Below are positions 1-6,609 of a stretch of 7,022 nucleotides of DNA, one piece after another; the first letter of the stretch is position 1; the number at the start of each line of letters is the position of its first letter. Both the position numbers and the translations under genes were made by a program. The stretch is from JBPESN01 sp051710625 (GTDB taxonomy: Bacteria > Pseudomonadota > Gammaproteobacteria > Enterobacterales > Enterobacteriaceae): NCBI RefSeq assembly GCF_051710625.1, contig NZ_JBPESN010000097.1:1-7022 (forward strand). The letters run 5' to 3'. A model generated the notes under the pieces. That model saw only the letters and a program-made list of their open reading frames with translations, was not told the DNA's origin and did not search any database.

Positions 1-328
1 TGATGTTCCACAGCGATCAGGGTAGCCACTATACGAGCAGGCAGTTCCGACAGTTGCTGTGGCGTTACCGGATCAAACAAAGCATGAGTCGGCGTGGTAA
101 CTGTTGGGATAACAGTCCGATGGAGCGGTTCTTCCGCAGCCTGAAGACAGAATGGGTGCCGACAAAGGGTTACAACGGCTTCAGCGAAACAGCTCATGAA
201 ATTACCGACTATATCGTGGGATATTACAGCGCACTCAGGCCGCATGAATATAACGGTGGGTTGCCCCACCAAACGAATCAGAAAATAGATACTGGAAAAA
301 CGCTAACGCGGTGGCCAGTTTTAGTTGA
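1..328 (+). pseudogene. IS3-family transposase (OrfB, DDE/rve type), 3' fragment with frameshift
   Basis: This is the C-terminal part of the integrase-like transposase of an IS3-group element, which catalyses strand cleavage and transfer through a DDE triad. The frame at position 3 shows HSDQGSHYTS, carrying the second catalytic Asp, then NCWDNSPMERFF, carrying the catalytic Glu, and the typical YYSALRPHEYNGGLP close to the C terminus. After NGGLP (about 255-265) the expected ending PNESENRYWKNANAVASF is found in another frame, ending at TGA 326-328. A net one-base loss or two-base gain in the C/A-rich stretch there explains this. Read through in the first frame, the protein instead continues into flanking DNA to about 494. 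The N-terminal part, the first catalytic Asp and OrfA lie outside the window. The family call is firm; the named IS is not recognised. Confidence 0.88.
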
Positions 329-336
329 CCACTACA
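1..336 (+). mobile_element. IS3-family insertion sequence, right-hand part
   Basis: This is the 3' part of an IS3-family element whose left part lies before the window. It carries the end of the orfB transposase. The right end is placed at about 336 because the sequence after the transposase stop runs into GACCACTACA, and IS3-family elements normally end in CA-3'. The inferred terminal inverted repeat read inward on the minus strand would begin TGTAGTGGTCAACT. The left end and any target duplication cannot be seen, so the exact boundary is inference. The element lies about 300 bases beyond the 3' end of a tRNA-Gly gene. Confidence 0.8.
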
Positions 337-631
337 CACAGAGCCACCAGACCAGCTTGCCGAAAAGCGTGGTGTTGCGTTTCAAGGGAATATTTACACA
401 TCTCAAAGTTATCCATAATGTGCATAATGTCAGCGCCACGGGCACCATCAACAACAGTTCCTTCCAATATCAACGTTTTCTTCTGGCGCCTTGAGCGGAG
501 CGACCTTCAGGGGAAACGCGGTGCGGACGTCACGGAAGATATCCTGGCGGCGTGATTTAGCAGAGGGTATCTGACGTAAGCACAGAGAACGGATGAACGA
601 CTGATTGCCTAACGCATAGAAAGGAAGAAAT
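337..631. other. Region without a recognised gene; possible decayed minus-strand coding remnant
   Basis: No recognisable gene lies between the IS end and the tRNA. On the minus strand one frame is open from the tRNA 3' end to a TGA at 448-450 and reads ...SRRQDIFRDVRTAFPLKVAP. From about 480 down to the IS boundary a neighbouring frame is open and reads ...EGTVVDGARGADIMHIMDNF. The two could be one old gene broken by a single-base shift near 465-480 and cut by the IS. I do not recognise either peptide. In E. coli this side of the orn-glyV region leads to more tRNA-Gly copies and queG; neither is seen here. Short open frames of this size can occur by chance. Confidence 0.3.
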
Positions 632-706
632 TGGAGCGGGAAACGAGGCTTGAACTCGCGACCCCAACCTTGGCAAGGTTGCGCTCTACCACTGAGCTAT
701 TCCCGC
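632..706 (-). tRNA. tRNA-Gly (anticodon GCC)
   Basis: The minus strand reads as a complete tRNA of 75 nt including an encoded CCA at 632-634. It starts GCGGGAATAGCTCAG at 706. The anticodon stem is CAACC/GGTTG around loop TTGCCAA, with anticodon GCC at 674-672, and the T arm is CGAG-TTCAAGC-CTCG. Acceptor stem GCGGGA pairs with TCCCGC. It closely matches E. coli glyV/X/Y, which also lie just downstream of orn. E. coli has three tandem copies there, while only one is seen here. The D loop is one base shorter than in E. coli, and the outer anticodon-stem pairs differ but remain complementary, which suggests a working gene. Confidence 0.96.
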
Positions 707-744
707 TTGGGCGTAACGTGAGAGTCTGACGTTACGGGGAGCGA

Positions 745-772
745 ATTATACGGGAATCGCGCACCTCTGCAA
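745..772 (-). promoter_or_regulatory. Sigma-70 promoter for tRNA-Gly
   Basis: On the minus strand a perfect -10 box TATAAT (750-745) lies 16 bases after TTGCAG (772-767), which serves as the -35. A GC-rich stretch (CGCTCCCCG) follows the -10, as is usual in stringently controlled stable-RNA promoters. It sits about 39 bases before the mature tRNA 5' end and between the end of orn and the tRNA, so the tRNA need not depend on orn transcription. Confidence 0.65.
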
Positions 773-785
773 GCCTTTCAGCGTT

Positions 786-801
786 AAAAAAGGCGTTCGC
801 C
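786..801 (-). terminator. Weak candidate terminator after orn
   Basis: The minus strand reads GGCGAACGCC followed by six T, about 50 bases past the orn stop and just before the tRNA promoter. The position and T run suit an intrinsic terminator. However, the hairpin is only three G-C pairs around a GAAC loop, so this may be chance. Confidence 0.22.
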
Positions 802-853
802 GGTGCGATTTGCGTAAAAATGACCACAGCCGCACAGTTTTCGCGGCCACCGT

Positions 854-1399
854 CTACAGACGGATGAAATGCTCGCGATAATAGGCCAGCTCCGCCACCG
901 ATTCGCGGATATCGTCCAGCGCCTGATGGGTATTGTTTTTCTTCAGGCCGGACAGAATTTCCGGCTTCCAGCGGCGCGCCAATTCTTTCAGCGTACTGAC
1001 ATCCAGGTAACGGTAGTGAAAATACGCCTCAAGCGCCGGCATATAGCGGAACAAGAAGCGCCGATCCTGACCGATACTGTTGCCGCAAATCGGCGATTTG
1101 CCGGCGGGCACCCAGCCGGCGAGAAAGGCTAGGGTCTGCGCCACCGCCGCCTCTTCATCAAGCGCGCTTTGCCGCACCCGGTCAACCAGCCCGCTGGCGG
1201 TGTGGGTGCGAACATTCCAGTCATCCATCAGCGCCAGTTGCGCGTCGGATTGGTGTATGGCCAATACCGGACCTTCCGCCAAAATAGCCAGATTGGCGTC
1301 AGTGACCAGCGTCGCTATCTCGATAATGCGATCGCGTTCGGGATCAAGCCCGGTCATTTCCAGATCGATCCAAACCAGGTTGTTATCATTTACCGGCAT
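854..1399 (-). CDS. orn: Oligoribonuclease
   Basis: This is a 3'-to-5' exoribonuclease of the DEDDh family that clears 2-5 nt RNA fragments (nanoRNA) left by other RNases in the cytoplasm; it is essential in E. coli. The 181-residue length equals that of E. coli Orn, and most positions match. Catalytic residues are visible: Asp12 and Glu14 in WIDLEMTGLDPERD, Asp112 in GNSIGQDRRF, and His158 and Asp163 in THQALDDIRES. The C terminus YYREHFIRL is complete, and the stop is TAG at 856-854. The ATG at 1399 is preceded by a weak GAGA-type ribosome site. The gene is divergent from the broken rsgA and reads towards tRNA-Gly, as in E. coli. There is no sign of decay, in contrast to its neighbour, so it is probably under strong selection. 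Confidence 0.97.
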   Translation of the reverse strand: MPVNDNNLVWIDLEMTGLDPERDRIIEIATLVTDANLAILAEGPVLAIHQSDAQLALMDDWNVRTHTASGLVDRVRQSALDEEAAVAQTLAFLAGWVPAGKSPICGNSIGQDRRFLFRYMPALEAYFHYRYLDVSTLKELARRWKPEILSGLKKNNTHQALDDIRESVAELAYYREHFIRL

Positions 1400-1501
1400 G
1401 ATTTTCTCGTAGCAAGGGATTTTACGGCTTATCTGGTAGAATACTCTGTATGATAGCCGTTTTCATCGCCACGGGCGATTCATCCGTTTAAGTGAGGCGC
1501 A

Positions 1502-2541
1502 GTGAGCAAAAATAAACTGTCCAAAGGTCAGGAGCGCCGGGTACAAGCCAATCATTAGCGCCGCCTGCAGCAGCGCGAGCGCGGCGCCGCCCATTGGGAC
1601 GACCAGCAGTTGGGCGAGGCCCAGGAAGGCGTGGTTGTCAGCCGGTTCGGCATGCATGCCGACGTGGAGGACGCCGCCGGACACATTTATCGCTGTAACT
1701 TGCGCCGGACGCTGAAATCCCTGGTCACGGGCGATAAGGTGGTCTGGCGCGCCGGCAGTGAACAGCCGTCCAGGGGCAGCGGTATCGTTGAGGCGGTTCA
1801 TCCGCGCCGTTCCGTGCTGACGCGCCCCGATATCTATGATGGCGTCAAACTGATCGCGGCAAATATGGATCAAATCGTCATCGTCTCCGCCCTTTTGCCC
1901 GAGCTGTCTTTAAATATTATTGATCGCTATCTGGTGGCGTGCGAAACGGTGGAAGTCGAGACACTCATCGTACTGAACAAAATCGATCTGCTGACACCGG
2001 CAAGCCGCACGGAAGTGGAGCGGCTGATGGCTATTTATCGCCGCATCAGCTATCCGGTGTTGATGGTGTCAAGCCGAACCGGCGAAGGGATGGATCCTTT
2101 CCGGGAGGCTTTGACCGGACGCACGAGTATTTTTGCCGGCCAGTCGGGGGCGGGTAAATCGAGTCTGCTTAATACGCTTTTGCCGCCGGAACATGAGAAG
2201 ATTTTGGTCAAAAGCGTTTCCGATAATTCGTGGCTCGGGCAACATACCACCACCACCGCGCCCGGCTGTATCATTTCAGTCATGGCGGTCATCTTATTGA
2301 TTCTCCAAGGGTGCGCGAATTTGGCCTGTGGCATTTGGCACCGGAACGCATTGCTCGCGGTTTCATCGAATTCAGGGAGTATCTAGGCACCTGCAAATTC
2401 CGCGATTGCCGACATGATACCGATCCCGGCTGCGCGATTCGGGGCGCGGTGGAAAGCGGCGCTATCGCCCGCGAGCGGTCCGATAATTATCATTGCATCC
2501 TTGACAGTATGGCCCAGGTCAATGCCCGTAAGTCGTTTTGA
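1502..2541 (+). pseudogene. rsgA: Ribosome small subunit-dependent GTPase A, inactivated
   Basis: RsgA (YjeQ) is a circularly permuted GTPase that assists late 30S subunit maturation. The reading starts at GTG 1502 after AGTGAGG and gives a protein beginning VSKNKLSKGQERR, as in E. coli. Codon 19 is TAG (1556-1558), where E. coli has Gln. The OB-fold part, the G4 motif (VLNKIDLL) and the P-loop (GQSGAGKSS) follow in the same frame. Near 2255-2268, within the run encoding HTTTTA, the frame shifts. The rest (RLYHF... to MAQVNARKSF, TGA 2539-2541) lies one frame over and keeps the zinc motif CKFRDCRHDTDPGC. Two conserved glycines have also changed: DNSGLGQH is DNSWLGQH, and G3 DSPG is DSPR. Initiation at internal TTG 1610 could yield only a shortened protein lacking the zinc domain. 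The original length would be about 346 residues. Confidence 0.95.
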
Positions 2542-2624
2542 TGGCCCGATCGCTGACTTTTCACACCACCGCCGGTACAATGCGACCCCTTTTGGCTAAA
2601 ACACATAACAGGAACGAGGTCCCC

Positions 2625-3509
2625 GTGCTGGACAGGATAAAGATAGCTTTACAACACTTACTGCCTAAGCGCTGGCTGACGGAGCTGGCCGGTTGGGGCG
2701 CTGAACGTCACGGCGGCTGGCTAACCCGCGGAGTCATTACGCTGTTTGTCCGCTGGTATAAAGTCGACATGCAGGAAGCACAGCAGCCGGATGTGGTCGC
2801 CTATCCCACATTTAACGCATTTTTTGTCCGGCCGCTGCGCGATGAGGCCCGACCCATTGATGCCGACCCCGCCGTGCTGGTGTTGCCGGCGGACGGGATC
2901 ATTTCCCAGCTCGGCCCCATTGAGGGCGAGCAGGTGTTCCAGGCGAAGGGGCATCACTACAGCTTAGAAGCGCTGCTGGCCGGTAATGAGTCCATGATCG
3001 CCCGGTTTCGCGACGGCAGTTTCGTTACCACCTATCTCGCCCCGCGCGATCATCATCGCGTACATATGCCCTGCAACGGCGTGTTACGCGAAATGTTGTA
3101 CGTGCCGGGGGAATTGTTTTCGGTGAACCCGTTAACGGCGGCGAATATCCCCAATTTGTTCGCCCGCAACGAGCGGATTATCTGCCTGTTTGATACCGAT
3201 TTCGGTCCGATGGCGCAGATTCTGGTCGGTGCAACCATTGTCGGCAGCATTGAAACCGTGTGGGCGGGGACCGTCACGCCGCCGCGGGAGGGGATTATCA
3301 AGCGCTGGCGCTACCCTCAGGCGGACGCCGACGGGGCGGTGGTACTGCTCAAAGGCCAGGAAATGGGGCGCTTTAAGCTGGGTTCTACCGTTATCAATCT
3401 GTTTGCCGGCAAAAATGTGCTGCTGGGCAAACACCTGTATACCCGCTACGTCACCCGCGTCGGTCAGCGACTGGCCCACGGTGTATCGCGCAAACCGACA
3501 GCCCGCTGA
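2625..3509 (+). CDS. psd: Phosphatidylserine decarboxylase proenzyme
   Basis: This inner-membrane enzyme converts phosphatidylserine to phosphatidylethanolamine, the main phospholipid of enterobacteria. The GTG start at 2625 is chosen because AGGAACGAGG lies just before it and the product VLDRIKIALQHLLPKRWL aligns with E. coli Psd from residue 1. An upstream in-frame start at 2538-2541 would add a tail absent from the family. The product is 294 residues. The self-cleavage motif is LGST with Ser254, the future pyruvoyl group. The triad partners Asp90 (PADG) and His147 (HHRVHM) fall at exactly the E. coli positions. The chain after Ser254 is about 40 residues, against about 68 in E. coli, so the alpha-subunit tail is shorter or altered. 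It follows rsgA by 83 bases and precedes mscM by 36, the enterobacterial order. It appears intact and is essential in E. coli. Confidence 0.95.
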   Translation: MLDRIKIALQHLLPKRWLTELAGWGAERHGGWLTRGVITLFVRWYKVDMQEAQQPDVVAYPTFNAFFVRPLRDEARPIDADPAVLVLPADGIISQLGPIEGEQVFQAKGHHYSLEALLAGNESMIARFRDGSFVTTYLAPRDHHRVHMPCNGVLREMLYVPGELFSVNPLTAANIPNLFARNERIICLFDTDFGPMAQILVGATIVGSIETVWAGTVTPPREGIIKRWRYPQADADGAVVLLKGQEMGRFKLGSTVINLFAGKNVLLGKHLYTRYVTRVGQRLAHGVSRKPTAR

Positions 3510-3545
3510 GCTGATTCACTTACGATTAACTTGAGAGTTTTCACC

Positions 3546-4786
3546 TTGCGCCTGATTACAATTTTCCTTCTGGGGTGGCTACTGGCCTCCCCGGCCTTCG
3601 CCGCCAATCTGCCTGACGAGGGGTAGATCAAAAAAGATCTGCAGCAGGCGCAGGCCACCCACCGGTTGAAGGTGGAAGAGTTGGATTCGCTCAGTTGAGC
3701 GCCAATAACCGCCAGGAGCTGTCGCGCCTGCGTGCTGAACTGCTGAAAAAACGCCATGACCGCGCGGATAAGCTGCAGCAGGCGCTGCGCAATCAGCTCA
3801 ACAGCCTGCGTCAGCAGGAGGCGGAGCAGGCCATTGAGCACACCAAAATGCTGGCGGAGCAGGTCGGCAAGTTGCCCAAGTCAATTGGCAGCCAGTTGCA
3901 AACCAATCGCGAACTTTCCACCGCGCTGAATCAACAGGCGCAGCGCATGGACCTTATCACCTCGCAATAGCGTCAGGCCGTTTCGCAAGCCCTGCAGGTA
4001 TGCCAGGCGCTCACCACGCTGCGCGTGCAGGCGCAATGGCTGGATGAATCTCCGGCGCTGGAGGAAACCCTGCGCGTCCAAGTATCCAGACTGCCGGAAA
4101 TGCTGAAGCCGCAGCAGCTTGACAGCGATATGGCTCAGCTGCGCGTCCAGCGCCTGCATTTTGAAGACTTGATGAACAAGCTGCCGCAGCTCACCCAAGG
4201 CGCACAGGACGATGGTTCACCGCTGGCGTCGGCGCAGCGCCGCATTCTGGACGCGCAGCTCGCCACCCAGCACAACCTGCTCAATGCGCTACTGACCGGG
4301 TGCGACACTCAGATTCTGGAGCTTACCAAGCTGAAGGTGGCCAATAGCCAGCTTGAAGAAGCGATGAACGAGATCCAGGAAGCGGCCCACCGCTATTTGT
4401 TCTGGGTGGCGGACGTAATCCGATTACGCTTTCCTATCCGCTGCACGTGGGACTTGATCTGCGCCGGCTGGGTGACCCTAGACAACACCTTCAACCAGTT
4501 GACTCACGCGCTCGGTATGATGCTGACCAGCCAGGAGACGCTCATCCCACTTTTCGGGGCGCTGCTGCTGGTCGGTTTTAGCCTGAGTTCACGCCGGCAT
4601 TATCATGCCTTTCTCAATCGATCCAGCAGCCGGGTGGGGAAAGTCAATCAAGACCATTTTTCCCTGACCCTGCGCAATGTGTTCTAGTCGGTGCTGGGAT
4701 ATGGATTGCGTCACGCCTGGCTTTATCCGGTAGCGGTGGCTATCGGCGACGGCGTCAGCGCCACGGTGCCGGTGCTGTGGGTGTTG
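3546..4786 (+). pseudogene. mscM: Miniconductance mechanosensitive channel MscM, 5' part, inactivated
   Basis: MscM (YjeP) is a large inner-membrane MscS-family channel that relieves osmotic pressure. TTG 3546 starts a signal peptide, MRLITIFLLGWLLASPAFAA, placed 36 bases after psd as in E. coli. Damage seen: TAG at codon 27 (3624-3626); a frame change near 3694, where about 140 codons of the periplasmic coiled-coil region are missing and the text jumps to LSANNRQEL; TAG 3968-3970 for a Gln; a -1 shift near 4415 cancelled by +1 near 4472, scrambling about 19 residues; TAG 4685-4687 for a Trp; and an in-frame loss of about 12 codons just after. Long stretches still match E. coli, for example RLPEMLKPQQLDSDMAQLRV and a membrane segment ETLIPLFGALLLVGF. 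The gene breaks off at Leu-Trp-Val-Leu (4775-4786), where the ECA segment begins. It resumes at 6610. Confidence 0.93.
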
Positions 4787-4934
4787 CCGCCACTTTCGCC
4801 TGCACCAGCGCAAACTCCGCAAGTCCCCCGGACGTCAGACAGGGCGCGGCATCACCAAATGCGATGCGGTCCAGGCGGCGGCCGAAAAAGTCGCTCTCCC
4901 AGGTCAGGAGATCAATATTGGCGTGGACGGACAT
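4787..4934 (-). pseudogene. rffC: TDP-fucosamine acetyltransferase, 5' fragment
   Basis: RffC (WecD) is a GNAT-type acetyltransferase that acetylates dTDP-4-amino-4,6-dideoxygalactose for ECA synthesis; the E. coli protein has 224 residues. Here ATG 4934-4932 begins MSVHANIDLLTWESDFFG, matching E. coli MPVRASIEPLTWENAFFG. The match continues to FALVQAKVAA (E. coli ...RVQAKIAA), where mscM sequence takes over, so only about 49 codons remain. The whole acetyl-CoA-binding GNAT core is absent. The start overlaps the end of rffH by 23 bases, the same overlap as in E. coli, which supports both calls. Past the junction the frame reads on through antisense mscM for 11 or so residues to a stop at about 4755. 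Confidence 0.9.
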
Positions 4935-5791
4935 TGAGCAGATCCAACAGATATTGGCCATAATCGGTTTTCACCTGCAATTGCTGACGCGCGCCGCACG
5001 TCGTCATCATCGAGCCAACCGTTGCGCCAACCGATTTCTTCCAGACAGGCGATTTTAAACCCCAGGTGCTTCTCAACGGTCTGCACAAAGGTACTGGCTT
5101 TAATCAGGCTGTCATGAGTGCCGGTATACAGCCAGGCAAAACCTCGCCCCAGCAGTTCGACGTGCAGCCCGCCCTGCTCCAGATACATCTGGTTTATCGA
5201 CGTAATCTCCAGCTCTCCGCGCTCCGAAGGCGTGACTCGTTTGGCGAAATTTACCACCTGACGATCATAGAAATAAAGCCCGGTCACCGCCCAGCGTGAG
5301 CGTGGATGGGCCGGTTTTTCCTCAAGCGCGACGGCGTGAAAATCGTCGTCAAACGCCACCACGCCGAAACGCTCAGGATCCATCACCTGATAGGCGAATA
5401 GCGTCGCACCCTGCTCCCGTGACGCCACCTGCCGCAGATTGGGACTGAACCCTTGACCGAAATAGATATTATCGCCGAGCACCAGGCAGCAACGGTCGTC
5501 GCTGATAAAGCTTTCGCCAATCAGGAACGCCTGCGCTTATACCCTTGGGACTCAACTGGGCGGTATAAGTCAGACGAACGCCAAACGCCTCGCCCGCGCT
5601 GAGCAACCGCTTGAATAACGGCATCTCTTCTGGCGTGGTGATAATCAGAATATCGCAGATCCCCGCCAGCATCAGCACCGATAGCGGTAAATCATCGGCT
5701 TGTCGTACACGGGCAACAGCTGTTTGGAGGTGCCGCGAGTAATCGGATAGAGGCGACTGCCGCTGCCGCCCGCCAAGACAATACCTTTCAT
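4912..5791 (-). pseudogene. rffH: Glucose-1-phosphate thymidylyltransferase of ECA synthesis, frameshifted
   Basis: RffH makes dTDP-glucose from glucose-1-phosphate and dTTP, feeding RffG. ATG 5791-5789 follows GAGGAG (5802-5797) and begins MKGIVLAGGSGSRLYPITRG, with SKQLLPVYDKPM after it: the nucleotide-binding signature. Near 5687 about four bases are missing (expected ...IYYPLSVLML). Reading resumes one frame over to QLSPKG, shifts again near 5535, and continues LVLGDNIYFGQGFSPN through SERGELEITSINQMYLE. A third shift near 4985-5005, in a GCGCGC run, precedes the true ending YGQYLLDLLNVRPRQY, TGA 4914-4912. The conserved FAWLDTGTHD is FAWLYTGTHD, so the Asp thought to bind the metal is Tyr. 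Total length of 880 bases is close to E. coli (293 codons plus stop). It could in principle be rmlA, but the neighbours rffG and rffC and the C terminus favour rffH. Confidence 0.93.
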
Positions 5792-5805
5792 CTGTTCTCC
5801 TCGCT

Positions 5806-6608
5806 TTACAGGCTTGACCCGAGACCGGGACGTTTGCCACGATAGCTGCCGTCCAGAACGCGCTGCCACCACTCACGATGGGTCAAATACCACTGCACGG
5901 TTTTCGCTAGGCCGCTGTCAAAGGTTTCCTGCGGCCGCCAGCCTAATTCCCGGGCAATTTTGCCGGCGTCAATCGCATAGCGTCGGTCATGCCCCGGCCG
6001 ATCTTCTACAAACGTAATGAGTTGCCTGAACGCCGTGACGCCGGCGGGATGAGACGCGCCGGCCTGCTCCAACAGTGCGCACAGCGCCTTGACTACCTCA
6101 ATATTGCGCCGCTCGTTATGGCCGCCGATGGTAATAGGTTTCACCAGGATGGCCGCGGGTTACCACCTGATAGAGCGCGCGGGCATGATCTTCCACATAC
6201 AGCCAATCACGAATCTGGCCGCCGTTGCCGTAAACCGGTAACGGCTTGCCCGCCAGCGCGTTGATAATTATCAGCGGAATCAGCTTTTCAGTGAAATTAT
6301 ATGGTCAATAATTATTGGAGAAATGGGCTACCAGCACCGGTAGACCGTAAGTGCGCATCCAGGCGCGCGCCAAATGATCGCTGGCGGCTTTCGAGGCGGA
6401 GTACGAGCTGCTGGGCGCATAGGGCGTGCTTTCGTTGAACCGGCTGCCGTTATCGGGCAAATCGCCGTACACTTCATCGGTGGAGACATGATGAAAGCGA
6501 AAGGCGGCACGGGCGGCAGGGGGTAAAGCCTGCCAATATTCGCGCGCCGCTTCCAGAAGGATTGAGGTCCCGGTGATATTGGTGTCGATAAACGCCGCCG
6601 GACCGTCA
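5806..6608 (-). pseudogene. rffG: dTDP-glucose 4,6-dehydratase of ECA synthesis, truncated and broken
   Basis: RffG converts dTDP-glucose to dTDP-4-keto-6-deoxyglucose, an NAD-dependent short-chain dehydrogenase/reductase step. The gene enters the window at the insertion edge with DGPAAFIDTN (E. coli residue ~92), so the Rossmann glycine motif and the first ~90 codons are missing. The catalytic STDEVYG and YSASKAASDHL (Tyr and Lys) remain. A TGA at 6307-6305 replaces the Gly of SNNYGPY. The reading continues in the same frame through EKLIPLIIINALAGKPLPVY and QIRDWLYVEDHARALY to GETY. A one-base insertion near 6135 then moves the rest (TIGGHNERRN... to GSYRGKRPGLGSSL) to another frame, ending at TAA 5808-5806. 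It lies 14 bases before rffH, as in a normal ECA operon. Any ATG upstream of DGPAAF in this frame is antisense mscM, not a real start. Confidence 0.92.
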
Positions 6609-6609
6609 T

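Larger units (their letters stand above)
4787..6609. other. Inserted fragment of the enterobacterial common antigen cluster (rffG'-rffH-rffC') inside mscM
   Basis: These 1823 bases hold, on the minus strand, three consecutive ECA genes in their normal order and overlap: rffG without its first ~90 codons, rffH, and the first ~49 codons of rffC. The host gene mscM ends at LWVL just before and restarts at MVCAHFARPQG just after; E. coli MscM reads LWVVMICATFARPNG, so almost nothing of the target was lost. Neither edge shows an insertion sequence, inverted repeats or a clear target duplication. The edges are placed to within a few bases by protein comparison only. Duplication followed by insertion, or translocation, are both possible. 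Confidence 0.88.

Noticed and set aside
411..430. DnaA-box-like TTATCCATA and a CATAATGT direct repeat separated by one base
   Set aside because: A single imperfect box without a cluster or AT-rich unwinding region is not an origin, and the repeat is too short to carry meaning.
1437..1442. Possible -10 box TAGAAT between orn and rsgA
   Set aside because: No matching -35 is visible at 16-18 bases, so I cannot support a promoter call, although some promoter must exist in this divergent gap.
869..1453. Plus-strand open frames across orn
   Set aside because: They are antisense to a clearly conserved orn and resemble no protein I know; they are shadows of its codon pattern.
3053..3841. Minus-strand open frames across psd and early mscM
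   Set aside because: They lie opposite well-conserved codons, have no ribosome sites and no recognisable content.
5066..5299. Plus-strand open frame inside rffH
   Set aside because: It is antisense to conserved RffH codons (SERGELEITSINQMYLE on the minus strand).
4787..6609. Reading the rff genes as a functional rhamnose or O-antigen cluster (rmlBA)
   Set aside because: The rffC start, the 23-base overlap with rffH and the RffH C terminus identify the ECA cluster, and no gene in it is intact.
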